Shown here piece by piece: positions 7,715-15,577 of a stretch of 36,851 bases of DNA (position 1 is its first letter; every line of letters begins with the position of its first letter). The stretch lies in the NCBI RefSeq assembly GCF_947654275.1, contig NZ_CANTJS010000030.1, forward strand, positions 1-36,851. The letters run 5' to 3'. This DNA is from an uncultured Oscillibacter sp. GTDB taxonomy: Bacteria > Bacillota > Clostridia > Oscillospirales > Oscillospiraceae. The position numbers and the translations under genes were made by a program. The notes below the pieces were generated by a model. The model was not told where the DNA came from. It ran no database searches and saw nothing but the letters and a program-made list of their open reading frames with translations.

Positions 7715-7930
7715 GAGCCTGTTTAAAATCCATCGAAACGCCGTCACAGGGCATCTTTTTCCGCCGATGCTGCGTTGGTTTGACTTGAAATCCGCCAGGA
7801 TTCCTGCGTCAAACCGCCTTGCCCGACAATTGGATAGCCGTTGGCGGCTCTGCCGCCTTACGGATATCACATGCCCATTGGGTAAAAAATCTGCCCCACT
7901 CCGGCACTCCGCCGGATTTTAAACGGGCTT
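7715..7930. mobile_element. MITE of 216 bases with TCA target duplication
   Basis: GAGCCTGTTTAAAATCC (7715-7731) and the inverse of 7914-7930 (AAGCCCGTTTAAAATCC) agree at 15 of 17 positions. Both ends are flanked by TCA (7712-7714 and 7931-7933), the TNA-type duplication of IS5/IS427 elements. There is no transposase inside. An internal hairpin is formed by GGTTTGAC and GTCAAACC near 7767-7794. The ends resemble those of the decayed IS5-like element at 436-967 (GAGTCTGTTTTAAAAC), so a related transposase could have moved it. Confidence 0.75.
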
Positions 7931-7942
7931 TCAGAACTGAAC

Positions 7943-7966
7943 GGCGGCGGCTGTCAGGCCGCCGCC
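7943..7966 (+). promoter_or_regulatory. Hairpin just upstream of the uxuA ribosome site
   Basis: GGCGGCGGC (7943-7951) pairs with GCCGCCGCC (7958-7966) around TGTCAG. It ends four bases before the GAAAGGTG ribosome site. It may protect the 5' end of a processed message or tune translation; no T-run follows, so it is not a clear terminator. Confidence 0.45.
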
Positions 7967-7989
7967 ATAAGAAAGGTGTGTATTCTGCG

Positions 7990-9069
7990 ATGCAAATGAC
8001 ATTCCGCTGGTATGGCGAGGGCAACGATCAAATCAAGCTTTCCGATATCAGGCAGATTCCCGGTGTGGAGGGCATCGTCTGGGCGCTTCACGACAAGCTG
8101 CCCGGCGAGGTCTGGCAGCCTGAGGAAATCGCCGCTGTGAAAAAACAGCTGGACGAATACGGCTTCAATATGGACGTGGTGGAGTCCGTCAACGTCCACG
8201 ACGACATTAAAATCGGCCTGCCCACCCGGGACCAGTATATTGAGAACTACAAGCAGACCCTGCGGAACCTGGCCCCCTTCGGCGTGAAGGTGGTTACCTA
8301 CAACTTCATGCCCATTTTCGACTGGACCCGCACGGACCTGTTCCACCCCGTGGGGGACGGCTCCACGGCCCTGTACTATGAAAAGGCCAGAATCCAGCAG
8401 GATTACAAGGAGATGGCCAGCTATATCCTGGAGAACCTCCACGGCCTGACCTTCCCCGGCTGGGAGCCGGAGCGCATGGCAAAGCTGGACGATCTCTTTG
8501 AGGCCTACCGGCCCGTCACCAAGGAAAAGCTCTGGGAGAACCTGAAGTACTTCCTGGAGGCCATTATGCCCACCTGCCGGGAGACCGGCATCAAGATGGC
8601 CATTCACATGGACGATCCCCCGTGGGACATCTTCGGCATTCCCCGCCTGCTGGTCGACAAAGAGGCCATTCATCACTTCCTGAATATGGTGGACGATCCC
8701 CATAACTGCCTGTGCCTGTGCTCCGGCTCTCTGGGGGCAAACCCCAACAACGATGTGCCGGACATCATCCGTTCCTGCTGCGGCCGGATTGCCTTTGCCC
8801 ATATCCGCAACATCAAGCACTTCCCCAACGGGGACTTCTCCGAGGCCAGCCACCGGGACTGCGACGGCGAAACCGGCATTCTGGAGATTATGCGGGCCTA
8901 TCACGACTGCGGCTTCGAGGGCTATATCCGCCCCGACCATGGCCGGCATCTGTGGGGAGAGGGCCCCGGCACCTGCCGCCCCGGCTACGGGCTGTATGAC
9001 CGGGCCCTGGGCATCATGTATATGCTGGGCTGCTGGGACATGCTGGAACGGGAAGCCGGAAAGATTTGA
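7990..9069 (+). CDS. uxuA: Mannonate dehydratase
   Basis: UxuA removes water from D-mannonate to give 2-keto-3-deoxygluconate. The 359-residue protein starts MQMTFRWYGEGNDQIKLSDI and continues GVEGIVWALHDKLPGEVW, both hallmark UxuA segments. Later blocks include KMAIHMDDPPWDIFGIPRL, the CLCSGSLGANPNND region, FAHIRNIK and GYIRPDHGRHLWGE, which carry the metal-binding residues of the TIM barrel. The upstream frame is open into the MITE, but the ATG at 7990 has a ribosome site (GAAAGGTG at 7971-7978) and matches the family N-terminus. Its stop lies inside the ribosome site of uxuB. Confidence 0.96.
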   Translation: MQMTFRWYGEGNDQIKLSDIRQIPGVEGIVWALHDKLPGEVWQPEEIAAVKKQLDEYGFNMDVVESVNVHDDIKIGLPTRDQYIENYKQTLRNLAPFGVKVVTYNFMPIFDWTRTDLFHPVGDGSTALYYEKARIQQDYKEMASYILENLHGLTFPGWEPERMAKLDDLFEAYRPVTKEKLWENLKYFLEAIMPTCRETGIKMAIHMDDPPWDIFGIPRLLVDKEAIHHFLNMVDDPHNCLCLCSGSLGANPNNDVPDIIRSCCGRIAFAHIRNIKHFPNGDFSEASHRDCDGETGILEIMRAYHDCGFEGYIRPDHGRHLWGEGPGTCRPGYGLYDRALGIMYMLGCWDMLEREAGKI

Positions 9070-9080
9070 GGTGAAGCGTT

Positions 9081-10697
9081 ATGAAACTGAACTACGAAAG
9101 TATTCAGAACCGCGCCGCCTGGGAGCAGGCGGGCGTGACCCTGCCGGGGTTTGACTGGAAGGACATGGCCGCCGAGACGGAGGCCCGTCCCACCTGGGTT
9201 CATTTTGGTTCCGGCAGCCTCTTCCGGGCCTTTCACGCCATGCTCCAGCAGTCCCTGATTGAACAGGGGCTGGTGAAGGGCGGACTGTACACCGCCGAGA
9301 CCTTCGATTATGAGATCGTGGACAACACCTATGGGCCCTATGATAACCTCAGCCTTCTGGTGACTCTGATGCCCGACGGGAACATGAAAAAGACCGTGGT
9401 GGGCTCCGTGGCCGGGGCCCTCCGGGCGGACCAGAGCTTCCCGGAGGATTGGGAGAAGCTGAAGGCCATCTTCCGCAATCCCTCCCTTCAGATGATTACC
9501 TTCACCATCACCGAGAAGGGCTATGCCCTGACCGGCATGGACGGCAGCTTTACCCCTCTGGCGGAGAAGGATTTCGCCGCCGGGCCGGAGGGCTGCGTCT
9601 CCGCCATGGGCAAGGTGACGGCTCTGCTGCTGGAGCGGTTCCAGGCCGGGAAATTCCCCATGGCCGTGGTCAGCACGGACAATTGCTCCCGCAACGGCGA
9701 GAAGCTCCGGAACAGCGTGGTAACCATGGCGGAAAAGTGGATGGAAAGGGGCTTTGTTTCCAGGGACTTCACCGCCTGGGTGGAGGACGAGGCCCAGATT
9801 TCCTTCCCCTGGACCATGATTGACAAAATCACGCCCCGGCCCGCCCCCGCCGTGGAGCAGGCCCTGACCGAAGCGGGCTTTGAGGACATGAAGGTGAAAG
9901 TCACCTCCAAAAACGGCTACACAGCCGCCTTTGTCAACGCTGAGGGCCCCCAGTATCTGGTGATTGAGGACCGCTTCCCCAACGGCCGGCCGCCCCTGGA
10001 AAAAGCCGGAGTCTTTATGACCGACCGGGATACCGTAAACAACGTGGAGCGGATGAAGGTCATGACCTGCCTGAATCCTCTGCACACGGCGCTGGCGGTC
10101 TACGGCTGCCTGCTGGGCTATGATTCCATCGCCGCCGAGCTGCGGGACCCGGAGCTCAAGGGGCTGATTGAGAAAATCGGCTATGTGGAGGGGATGCCCG
10201 TGGTAACGGACCCCGGCATCATCAAGCCCATGGATTTCATCCACGAGGTCATCGACCAGCGGTTCCCCAATCCCTTCATGCCGGATACGCCCCAGCGCAT
10301 TGCCTCGGACACCAGCCAGAAGATTCCCATTCGATTTGGCGAGACCGTCCGGGCCTACGCCCAGAGGCCCGGCATGGACCCGAAGACCCTGACCTTCATC
10401 CCTCTGGCCATTGCCGGGTGGCTGCGCTACCTGCTGGCGGTGGACGACGAGGGGAAGCCCTTCGAGTGCAGCGGCGACCCCATGCTGGAGGAGCTTCAGG
10501 GCAGGCTGGCGGGCGTGACTCTGGGCCATCCGGAGAGCGTGGACGGCAGGCTGGAGGACATCCTCCGCAACCCCGTGATTTTTGGCTCCGACCTGGTGGA
10601 GCTGGGCCTGTCCGGGAGGATTGAAGGCATGGTAAAAGAGCTGCTGGCCGGCCCCGGCGCGGTGCGGGCCACACTGAAAAAATATTTGGGAAACTGA
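9081..10697 (+). CDS. uxuB: Fructuronate reductase / mannitol dehydrogenase family oxidoreductase
   Basis: A 538-residue NAD-dependent enzyme of the polyol-specific long-chain dehydrogenase family. In this pathway it should interconvert D-fructuronate and D-mannonate, the UxuA substrate. Recognisable blocks are WVHFGSGSLFRAFHAML (cofactor domain), AVVSTDNCSRNGEKLRNSV, and NNVERMKVMTCLNPLHTALAVYG, which includes the region of the catalytic lysine and its partners. The ATG at 9081 follows GAGGTG after an 11-base gap from uxuA. It is somewhat longer than E. coli UxuB (about 486). Tagaturonate reductase is a less likely alternative given uxuA next door. Confidence 0.9.
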   Translation: MKLNYESIQNRAAWEQAGVTLPGFDWKDMAAETEARPTWVHFGSGSLFRAFHAMLQQSLIEQGLVKGGLYTAETFDYEIVDNTYGPYDNLSLLVTLMPDGNMKKTVVGSVAGALRADQSFPEDWEKLKAIFRNPSLQMITFTITEKGYALTGMDGSFTPLAEKDFAAGPEGCVSAMGKVTALLLERFQAGKFPMAVVSTDNCSRNGEKLRNSVVTMAEKWMERGFVSRDFTAWVEDEAQISFPWTMIDKITPRPAPAVEQALTEAGFEDMKVKVTSKNGYTAAFVNAEGPQYLVIEDRFPNGRPPLEKAGVFMTDRDTVNNVERMKVMTCLNPLHTALAVYGCLLGYDSIAAELRDPELKGLIEKIGYVEGMPVVTDPGIIKPMDFIHEVIDQRFPNPFMPDTPQRIASDTSQKIPIRFGETVRAYAQRPGMDPKTLTFIPLAIAGWLRYLLAVDDEGKPFECSGDPMLEELQGRLAGVTLGHPESVDGRLEDILRNPVIFGSDLVELGLSGRIEGMVKELLAGPGAVRATLKKYLGN

Positions 10698-10708
10698 TAT
10701 ACAAGTTC

Positions 10709-10737
10709 TTGACAGCAGGCCTCTAAACTTGTATGCT
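10709..10737 (+). promoter_or_regulatory. Promoter of the GntR regulator
   Basis: TTGACA (10709-10714), 17 bases, TATGCT (10732-10737). The predicted operator at 10727-10740 covers the -10 box, which suggests autorepression. Confidence 0.8.
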
Positions 10738-10740
10738 AGT
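10727..10740. promoter_or_regulatory. Predicted GntR operator, copy 3
   Basis: ACTTGTATGCTAGT matches ACTAGTATACTAGT (4608-4621) at 12 of 14 positions. It overlaps the -10 box of the regulator's own promoter. Confidence 0.65.
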
Positions 10741-10770
10741 TTAAGATGAGACAAGGCAGGAGGCGTGCTT

Positions 10771-11448
10771 ATGAAAATATTGGAGCGGCTTCCCCGGGAA
10801 AACGGGCGGGATTACGCGCTGCGGGTCATCAAGGACAACATCATTCATCTCAATCTGGAGCCCGGCAGCCAGATCAGCGAAAACGAGCTTTCCGCGGAGC
10901 TGGGTCTTTCCCGGACACCGGTGCGGGAGGCGCTGATTGAGCTGTCCAAGGTGCGGATTATAGAGATTCAGCCTCAGAAGAGAAGCGTGGTGGCCCTGAT
11001 TGATTACGACCTGGTGGAAGAATCCCGGTTCATGCGGAACGTGCTGGAGTGCGCCGTGGTGGACCTGGTCTGCGAGATGGCCGGGCCGGAGGACGTGGAG
11101 CGGCTCCGGGAAAACATCCGGCTCCAGAAGTTCTACTGGGACAATTTCAACCCGGATCAGCTCTGGACCCTGGATGACCATTTCCATCAGATGCTGTTTG
11201 AAATCGCCCATAAATCCCAGGTGTTCGCCCTGATGCAGAACATCTCCATTCACTTCGACCGGGTTCGCAACATGGCTCTCTTCTCCGTCAAGGACCCGAA
11301 AATCGTGCAGGACCATGAGAATATGACCGAGTCCATCGCCTGCCGGGACCCTGTTAAGACCCGGGAGCTGATGGAGGTACATCTGAGCCGCTACCGAATC
11401 GACGCAGTGGTCATCCGCAAGGCGTATCCCCAATATTTCAAGAACTGA
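10771..11448 (+). CDS. GntR/FadR-type (FCD) transcriptional regulator, likely of hexuronate genes
   Basis: A 225-residue regulator with an N-terminal winged helix (about 10-75: LRVIKDNIIHLNLEPGSQIS, ENELSAELGLSRTPVREALI) and an all-helical FCD effector domain. The latter has DDHFHQMLFEIAHK and a C-terminal HLSRY segment, where family members bind a metal and a carboxylate ligand. It is the last gene of the uxu cluster and has its own promoter with an operator-like palindrome. The likely effector is a pathway acid such as fructuronate, mannonate or KDG (inference). I chose ATG 10771 over GTG 10765 because AGGAGG ends at 10763. Confidence 0.9.
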   Translation: MKILERLPRENGRDYALRVIKDNIIHLNLEPGSQISENELSAELGLSRTPVREALIELSKVRIIEIQPQKRSVVALIDYDLVEESRFMRNVLECAVVDLVCEMAGPEDVERLRENIRLQKFYWDNFNPDQLWTLDDHFHQMLFEIAHKSQVFALMQNISIHFDRVRNMALFSVKDPKIVQDHENMTESIACRDPVKTRELMEVHLSRYRIDAVVIRKAYPQYFKN

Positions 11449-11452
11449 CGTC

Positions 11453-11481
11453 AAGGCCTCCGGCAGCAAGCCGGAGGCCTT
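11453..11481 (+). terminator. Hairpin after the GntR gene
   Basis: AAGGCCTCCGG (11453-11463) pairs perfectly with CCGGAGGCCTT (11471-11481) around CAGCAAG. Only a short T stretch follows, so termination may be incomplete. Confidence 0.7.
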
Positions 11482-11775
11482 GTCATGCTCCGGGGTTTTT
11501 CTGCCGCTTTTCCGCCGCTTTTCCGCCGCCGGGGTTCTCCCTGTCTCCGCCGCCTCAAACATGCCGTCCCCGTTTCGGGACGGCGGGCCCCCGTGTTTCT
11601 CCCAACCCGGCAGGCGGGAACAGCAGGCGAGAACGGCGGGGGCGTCTTATTCGGGAATTTGATGCTGTCCCGTCCCCCGAAGGCATGGAGCGCCCTGTAG
11701 GGAAAAAGACCCCTTTCCTGCATGGCATCCCCGCTGTAAAATGCGCAGACGGACACGCCCCAGACAGCATTTTTC
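11482..11775. other. Intergenic stretch without a recognisable gene
   Basis: GC-rich and without a supported reading frame on either strand. The only identified signal before the next gene is the promoter at 11776-11804. Confidence 0.5.
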
Positions 11776-11804
11776 TTGAAAAGCAGCCAAAAATTTTGTA
11801 TGCT
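11776..11804 (+). promoter_or_regulatory. Promoter of the OmpR-type regulator
   Basis: TTGAAA (11776-11781), 17 bases, TATGCT (11799-11804), about 78 bases upstream of the start codon in a locally AT-rich patch. Confidence 0.75.
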
Positions 11805-11881
11805 GTAGACAGGCGCGTTTGCAGCCGGCCCATGGGTCCTGAGGCCGGGTCATGCCTGAACGCGCGGAAGGAGGCCGTTCT

Positions 11882-12556
11882 ATGCCCCGTATCCTGATTA
11901 TTGAAGACGATACCGATATCAACAACGCCGCCGCCCAGTATCTGCGCCGGAAGGGCTGTGAGTGTGTCCAGGCGTTTTCCGGCACCGAGGGCCGGATGCT
12001 CTGGCAGGCGGGCGGCATCGACCTGCTGCTGATGGACCTGATGCTTCCCGGCCTGTCCGGCGGGGAGCTGATTGCGGAAATCCGCCAATCCAGTCAGGTG
12101 CCGGTGATGGTACTGTCGGCCAAAACAGAGCTGTCCGACAAGGTGGAGCTGCTGGGCCTGGGGGCGGACGACTATCTGACCAAGCCCTATCAGCTGGAAG
12201 AGCTGTGGGCCAGAATCCTGGTGCAGCTCCGCCACGCCAGCGCCGCCCCCCCGGGCGAATGCCTGCGCTACCGGGACTGGGTGCTGAACCTGGACGAGAT
12301 GACCCTCACCGCCGCCGGACAGCCGGTTAATCTCACCGCCCATGAATTCAAGATAGTGGAGCTGCTGGCCGGCCGCCCCAAGCGGGTGTTTACCAAGCAG
12401 CAGATTTATGAGGCGGTCTGGCAGGAGGCCTATGCCGTGGAGGACAAAACCATCACTGTCCACGTCAGCAACATCCGGGCCAAGCTCCGCCCCAGCGGCA
12501 CGGACGGCTATATTCAGACGGTGTGGGGCATCGGATTCAAGCTGGCGGAGGCGTGA
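11882..12556 (+). CDS. OmpR/PhoB-type response regulator
   Basis: 224 residues. The receiver domain (1-115) has the acidic pocket EDD at 8-10, the phospho-acceptor Asp52 in LLLMDLMLPG and Lys101 in DDYLTKPY. A winged-helix DNA-binding domain follows (about 130-224), with LTAHEFKIVELLAGRPKRVF and VHVSNIRAKL. I chose ATG 11882 because AAGGAGG lies at 11868-11874; an in-frame ATG at 11852 lacks a good site. It heads a group with an ABC transporter (12721-14431) and a histidine kinase (14444-15313), an arrangement known for bacitracin- and lantibiotic-responsive modules. It most likely activates the ABC genes. Confidence 0.92.
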   Translation: MPRILIIEDDTDINNAAAQYLRRKGCECVQAFSGTEGRMLWQAGGIDLLLMDLMLPGLSGGELIAEIRQSSQVPVMVLSAKTELSDKVELLGLGADDYLTKPYQLEELWARILVQLRHASAAPPGECLRYRDWVLNLDEMTLTAAGQPVNLTAHEFKIVELLAGRPKRVFTKQQIYEAVWQEAYAVEDKTITVHVSNIRAKLRPSGTDGYIQTVWGIGFKLAEA

Positions 12557-12626
12557 GCCGGGACCGGGGGCGAACGCCCCGGGCTTTGCCCGGACCGGAG
12601 GGAGGGCGGCCAAGGAGGGCGTGACC

Positions 12627-12692
12627 ATGCGTAAACTTTACATTTTCTTTACCCTTCCTTTGCGATGTTTGGGCACTTGTCTGTCAGACTGA
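12627..12692 (+). CDS. Possible 21-residue leader peptide
   Basis: An ATG with a consensus ribosome site (AAGGAGG, 12612-12618) opens MRKLYIFFTLPLRCLGTCLSD and ends with TGA, 28 bases before the ABC ATPase. It is hydrophobic and has two cysteines. It could be a translated leader or a small membrane peptide, or the ribosome site may be chance. The same DNA holds an 11-base-spaced direct repeat that may be the regulator's binding site. Confidence 0.35.
   Translation: MRKLYIFFTLPLRCLGTCLSD
12637..12653 (+). promoter_or_regulatory. Possible response-regulator direct repeat upstream of the ABC genes
   Basis: TTTACA (12637-12642) and TTTACC (12648-12653) are 11 bases apart, one helical turn, as OmpR-family dimers require. 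They lie in the only AT-rich patch between the regulator and the ABC ATPase. No convincing -10 box was found downstream. Confidence 0.4.
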
Positions 12693-12720
12693 GCCTGCAA
12701 ACAAAAAAGGAGGTTTTCCT

Positions 12721-13632
12721 ATGGCAGTCATACAGACAAGGGCGCTGTCCAAGCGCTATCAGGGCCGGTGGGCGGTGGACAGCCTGGACCTGCAGGTGGA
12801 GCAGGGAGATATCTACGGCTTCATCGGCCGGAACGGCGCGGGCAAGTCCACCACGCTGAAGCTCCTGTGCGGGCTGGCCCGGCCCACCCGGGGAGAGGCG
12901 CTGATCTTCGGCAGGCCCATCCGGGACCCGGTGGCCCGCAGCCGCATGGGGGCGCTGATTGAGCGGCCGGGGCTGTACCCCGACCTGAGCGGACATGAGA
13001 ATCTGCGGCTGTACGCCGCGCTGCTGGGGCTGGACAGCCCGGCGCGGCAGACGGCGGAAGCCCTGGAGACGGTGGGCCTGGCCCCCGGGGAGAAAAAGCC
13101 GGTGCGCCACTACTCCATGGGCATGAAACAGCGGCTGGGCGTGGCCCTGGCCCTGCTGGGCGGGCCGGACCTGCTGCTGCTGGACGAACCCATCAACGGC
13201 CTGGACCCGGAGGGCATCCGGGAGATGCGGGAGCTGCTTCTGCGGCTGAACCGGGAACGGGGGCTGACCATTCTGGTGAGCTCTCACATTCTGGGGGAGC
13301 TGAGCAAAATCGCCACCCGGTACGGCATTATTCAGGAAGGGCGGCTGGTGGAGCAGATTACCGCCGGGGAGCTTGCCCGGAAATGCACCGACTATCTGCA
13401 CCTGAAGGCGGACCAGCCCCGGAAGGCGGCGGCTCTGCTGGAACGGGAGCTCCGCCTGACCCGCTGGGAGATGCGGCCCGAGGGCGAGATACGCATTTAT
13501 GAGCCCGCGGACGCCAGAACTGTGGGGCAGACCCTTGCCCTGGCGGGCGTCGCGGTGGAGGAGATGGGCCTGCACCGGCAGGACCTGGAGAGCTATTTTC
13601 TGGAGCGGATGGGAGGAAGCGATCATGTTTAA
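12721..13632 (+). CDS. ABC transporter ATP-binding protein, BcrA/lantibiotic-immunity type
   Basis: A 303-residue ATPase with Walker A GRNGAGKST (36-44), signature YSMGMKQRLGVALAL, Walker B LLLLDEPINGLDPEG and the switch histidine in VSSHILGEL. The C-terminal 80 residues form the extra domain usual for BcrA-type subunits. The ribosome site AAGGAGG (12709-12715) is strong. It powers the 268-residue permease encoded next, with which it overlaps by 8 bases. Family members export or remove peptide antibiotics from the membrane; the actual substrate is not visible. Confidence 0.92.
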   Translation: MAVIQTRALSKRYQGRWAVDSLDLQVEQGDIYGFIGRNGAGKSTTLKLLCGLARPTRGEALIFGRPIRDPVARSRMGALIERPGLYPDLSGHENLRLYAALLGLDSPARQTAEALETVGLAPGEKKPVRHYSMGMKQRLGVALALLGGPDLLLLDEPINGLDPEGIREMRELLLRLNRERGLTILVSSHILGELSKIATRYGIIQEGRLVEQITAGELARKCTDYLHLKADQPRKAAALLERELRLTRWEMRPEGEIRIYEPADARTVGQTLALAGVAVEEMGLHRQDLESYFLERMGGSDHV

Positions 13633-14431
13633 TCTGCTGTGTATGGACCTTCGGCGGCTGTTCAAAAGCCGGAGCTTTTATGCCGTACTGGCCATTACGG
13701 CGGTGATGCTGATGCTGACAACCGTCATGGCCCGCTCTCTTTCGGACCCGGAGACCTTGAGCGCCATGGCGGAACAGGGGGCGGAGGTGGACGAGTCCGA
13801 CCGTATGATGGGCGAATACCTCCGCAGCATGCCGCCGCTGGAGCTGATGCACGAAGCCCTGGGCAGCGGCTTTCTGCTGGTCATGACCGGGATTGGAATG
13901 ACCCTGTTTGTATACGGCGACTTCTCCAGCGGATTTATCAAGAACATCTGCTGCATCCATCCCCGCCGCCGGGACTATGTCCTTTCAAAAATTGCCCTGG
14001 CGGGCGTCTACAGCGGAATCACCACCGCTTTCTCCGTCCTGCTGATGCTGCTGTTCCCCGTGCTGATCCGCATGTACCCGGCGCCGGGTTCCCCTCTGGA
14101 GGTGCTGCGGTATGCCCTCACGATGTGGCCGCCCCACTGGGCCTTTGCCCTCATGGCCCTGGCCCTGGTCCTGCTGACCCGGAGCTCCACCCTGGGCATC
14201 ATCCTGTCCCTGGTGGCCGGAAGCGGGCTGACTGCCCTTCTGCTGGGGACGATGGGCAGGCTGCTGCACCTGCCGCCTTTTGAGCGCTGGTTTCTCGCCG
14301 TGATGGTGAAGGGCATTTACACGCCTGAGACCGGGATTACATCCATGGGAATCATTCTGGCCTGCGCTGCCGTCTGGGCGGTGATCTACGGAGCCGGAGG
14401 CCTGCTGTCCATGGAGAAGCGGGATATTTAA
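13625..14431 (+). CDS. ABC-2-type permease partner
   Basis: A 268-residue membrane protein with about six hydrophobic helices. The first is near the N-terminus (SFYAVLAITAVMLMLTTVMA), then a soluble loop (about 38-80) and five more helices, ending GAGGLLSMEKRDI. It overlaps the ATPase gene by 8 bases, so translation is coupled. The size and layout fit the BcrB/NisE-like permeases of peptide-antibiotic immunity transporters rather than the ten-helix BceB type. Substrate unknown. Confidence 0.85.
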   Translation: MFNLLCMDLRRLFKSRSFYAVLAITAVMLMLTTVMARSLSDPETLSAMAEQGAEVDESDRMMGEYLRSMPPLELMHEALGSGFLLVMTGIGMTLFVYGDFSSGFIKNICCIHPRRRDYVLSKIALAGVYSGITTAFSVLLMLLFPVLIRMYPAPGSPLEVLRYALTMWPPHWAFALMALALVLLTRSSTLGIILSLVAGSGLTALLLGTMGRLLHLPPFERWFLAVMVKGIYTPETGITSMGIILACAAVWAVIYGAGGLLSMEKRDI

Positions 14432-14443
14432 GGAGGGATGTTT

Positions 14444-15313
14444 GTGCTCCTGATGCTGGCTCTTGCCGCCCTGGCGGCCGCCGCCGTGCGCCTGTGGTCC
14501 TACCGCGCCCAGATGCTGGAGATGGCCCGGATTCTGGAGGAAACCCCAACCGAGAGCAATCTGCGCCTGACGGTCCGGATGTCCGGCGCGGCCCCCCGGC
14601 GGCTGTGCCGGGCGGTAAACAGCCGGCTGGAGGAGGGGCGGCGGCTTCGTTTGGAGACGTCGAAGCGGGAGCAGGAACTGAAATACACCATGGCCTGCAT
14701 CTCCCACGACATCCGCACCCCTCTGGCCGGAGCCATGGGCTATCTGCAGCTGCTGGAGGGAGAACCGGAGCGTCAGGCGGAGTATCTGGGCGTCGTGCAA
14801 AAGCGGCTGGAGGAACTGGAGGAGCTTTTGGAGGAGCTGTTCCTGTATACCCGGCTGCAAAGCGGATCCCTGCCGCTGGAGTGCGGAGTCATCGCGGCCC
14901 TGCCGCCTCTGTGGGACGCGCTGGCGGAGTTCTACCCCCGGCTGGAGGCGGCGGGGGTGGAACCGGAGCTGCGTTTTGACCGGGAGGATCTGAAGATCTG
15001 GGCCAGCCCGGAGGCCCTGGGCCGGGTGTACCGGAATCTGCTTGCCAACGCCCTGCGCCACGGCGGCGGGGGGCTGGCCGTCTCCGGCAGGGAGGGGGAA
15101 CTCTGCTTTTCCAACGACCTGCTTCCCGGCTCCGCCCCGGACCCGGAGCGCCTGTTTGACCGCTTCTATCAGGGGGGCCCTGCCCGGGCGGAGGGCGGGG
15201 CCGGTCTGGGCCTTTCCATCGTGGGGGAGCTGATGGAGCGGATGGGCGGACGGGCGTCCGCCGAGATTGCCGGCGGCAGGCTGGAAATCAGGTTATCCTT
15301 TCGGAGCACGTAA
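14444..15313 (+). CDS. Sensor histidine kinase lacking an extracytoplasmic domain
   Basis: 289 residues from the GTG at 14444. One N-terminal membrane helix (LLMLALAALAAAAVRLW) leads directly to a linker, an HisKA domain with ACISHDIRTPLAGAMGYLQLL (phospho-His at about 88), and a HATPase with VYRNLLANALRHG, LFDRFYQGG and GGAGLGLSIVGELMERMGG. I prefer the GTG because AGGAGG (14431-14436) is seven bases away; an ATG at 14438 is only one base from it. With a single helix and no sensor domain, it probably reads the state of the ABC transporter. It likely phosphorylates the regulator at 11882-12556. Confidence 0.88.
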   Translation: MLLMLALAALAAAAVRLWSYRAQMLEMARILEETPTESNLRLTVRMSGAAPRRLCRAVNSRLEEGRRLRLETSKREQELKYTMACISHDIRTPLAGAMGYLQLLEGEPERQAEYLGVVQKRLEELEELLEELFLYTRLQSGSLPLECGVIAALPPLWDALAEFYPRLEAAGVEPELRFDREDLKIWASPEALGRVYRNLLANALRHGGGGLAVSGREGELCFSNDLLPGSAPDPERLFDRFYQGGPARAEGGAGLGLSIVGELMERMGGRASAEIAGGRLEIRLSFRST

Positions 15314-15320
15314 GGCGGGG

Positions 15321-15356
15321 AGGGACATGAGGCGGTCTCGTGTCCCTCTGTTTTTT
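15321..15356 (+). terminator. Intrinsic terminator of the regulator-ABC-kinase operon
   Basis: AGGGACATGAG (15321-15331) pairs with CTCGTGTCCCT (15337-15347) with one G-U-type mismatch, followed by TTTTTT (15351-15356). Confidence 0.88.
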
Positions 15357-15577
15357 CATCTCCCTGACAGACGCCGTCACCCGCGGGGAGGCAGTCTGCG
15401 CTCTGCGGAACAGGACGGCCTGCCGGCGGATATGCGGAGCCTTTGCCAAAGGGGCGGGGCCTTTGGGAAGAACCGGGGCATCTCGTGACATATGAACGGC
15501 ATTCCATTACATGGAGCTTGCATTCCCGGGCCGCTTTTGTTAATCTGGTGGATTGATAGGAAAACACGGTGGTGACT

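Noticed and set aside
7819..7989. An upstream start for uxuA inside the MITE
   Set aside because: The frame is open, but the 57 extra residues are repeat-derived, lack a ribosome site and have no counterpart in UxuA proteins.
4609..10754. Several 490-606-codon minus-strand frames opposite dctPQM, uxuA and uxuB
   Set aside because: All are shadows of recognised genes, rich in Gly, His and Gln with no domain signal.
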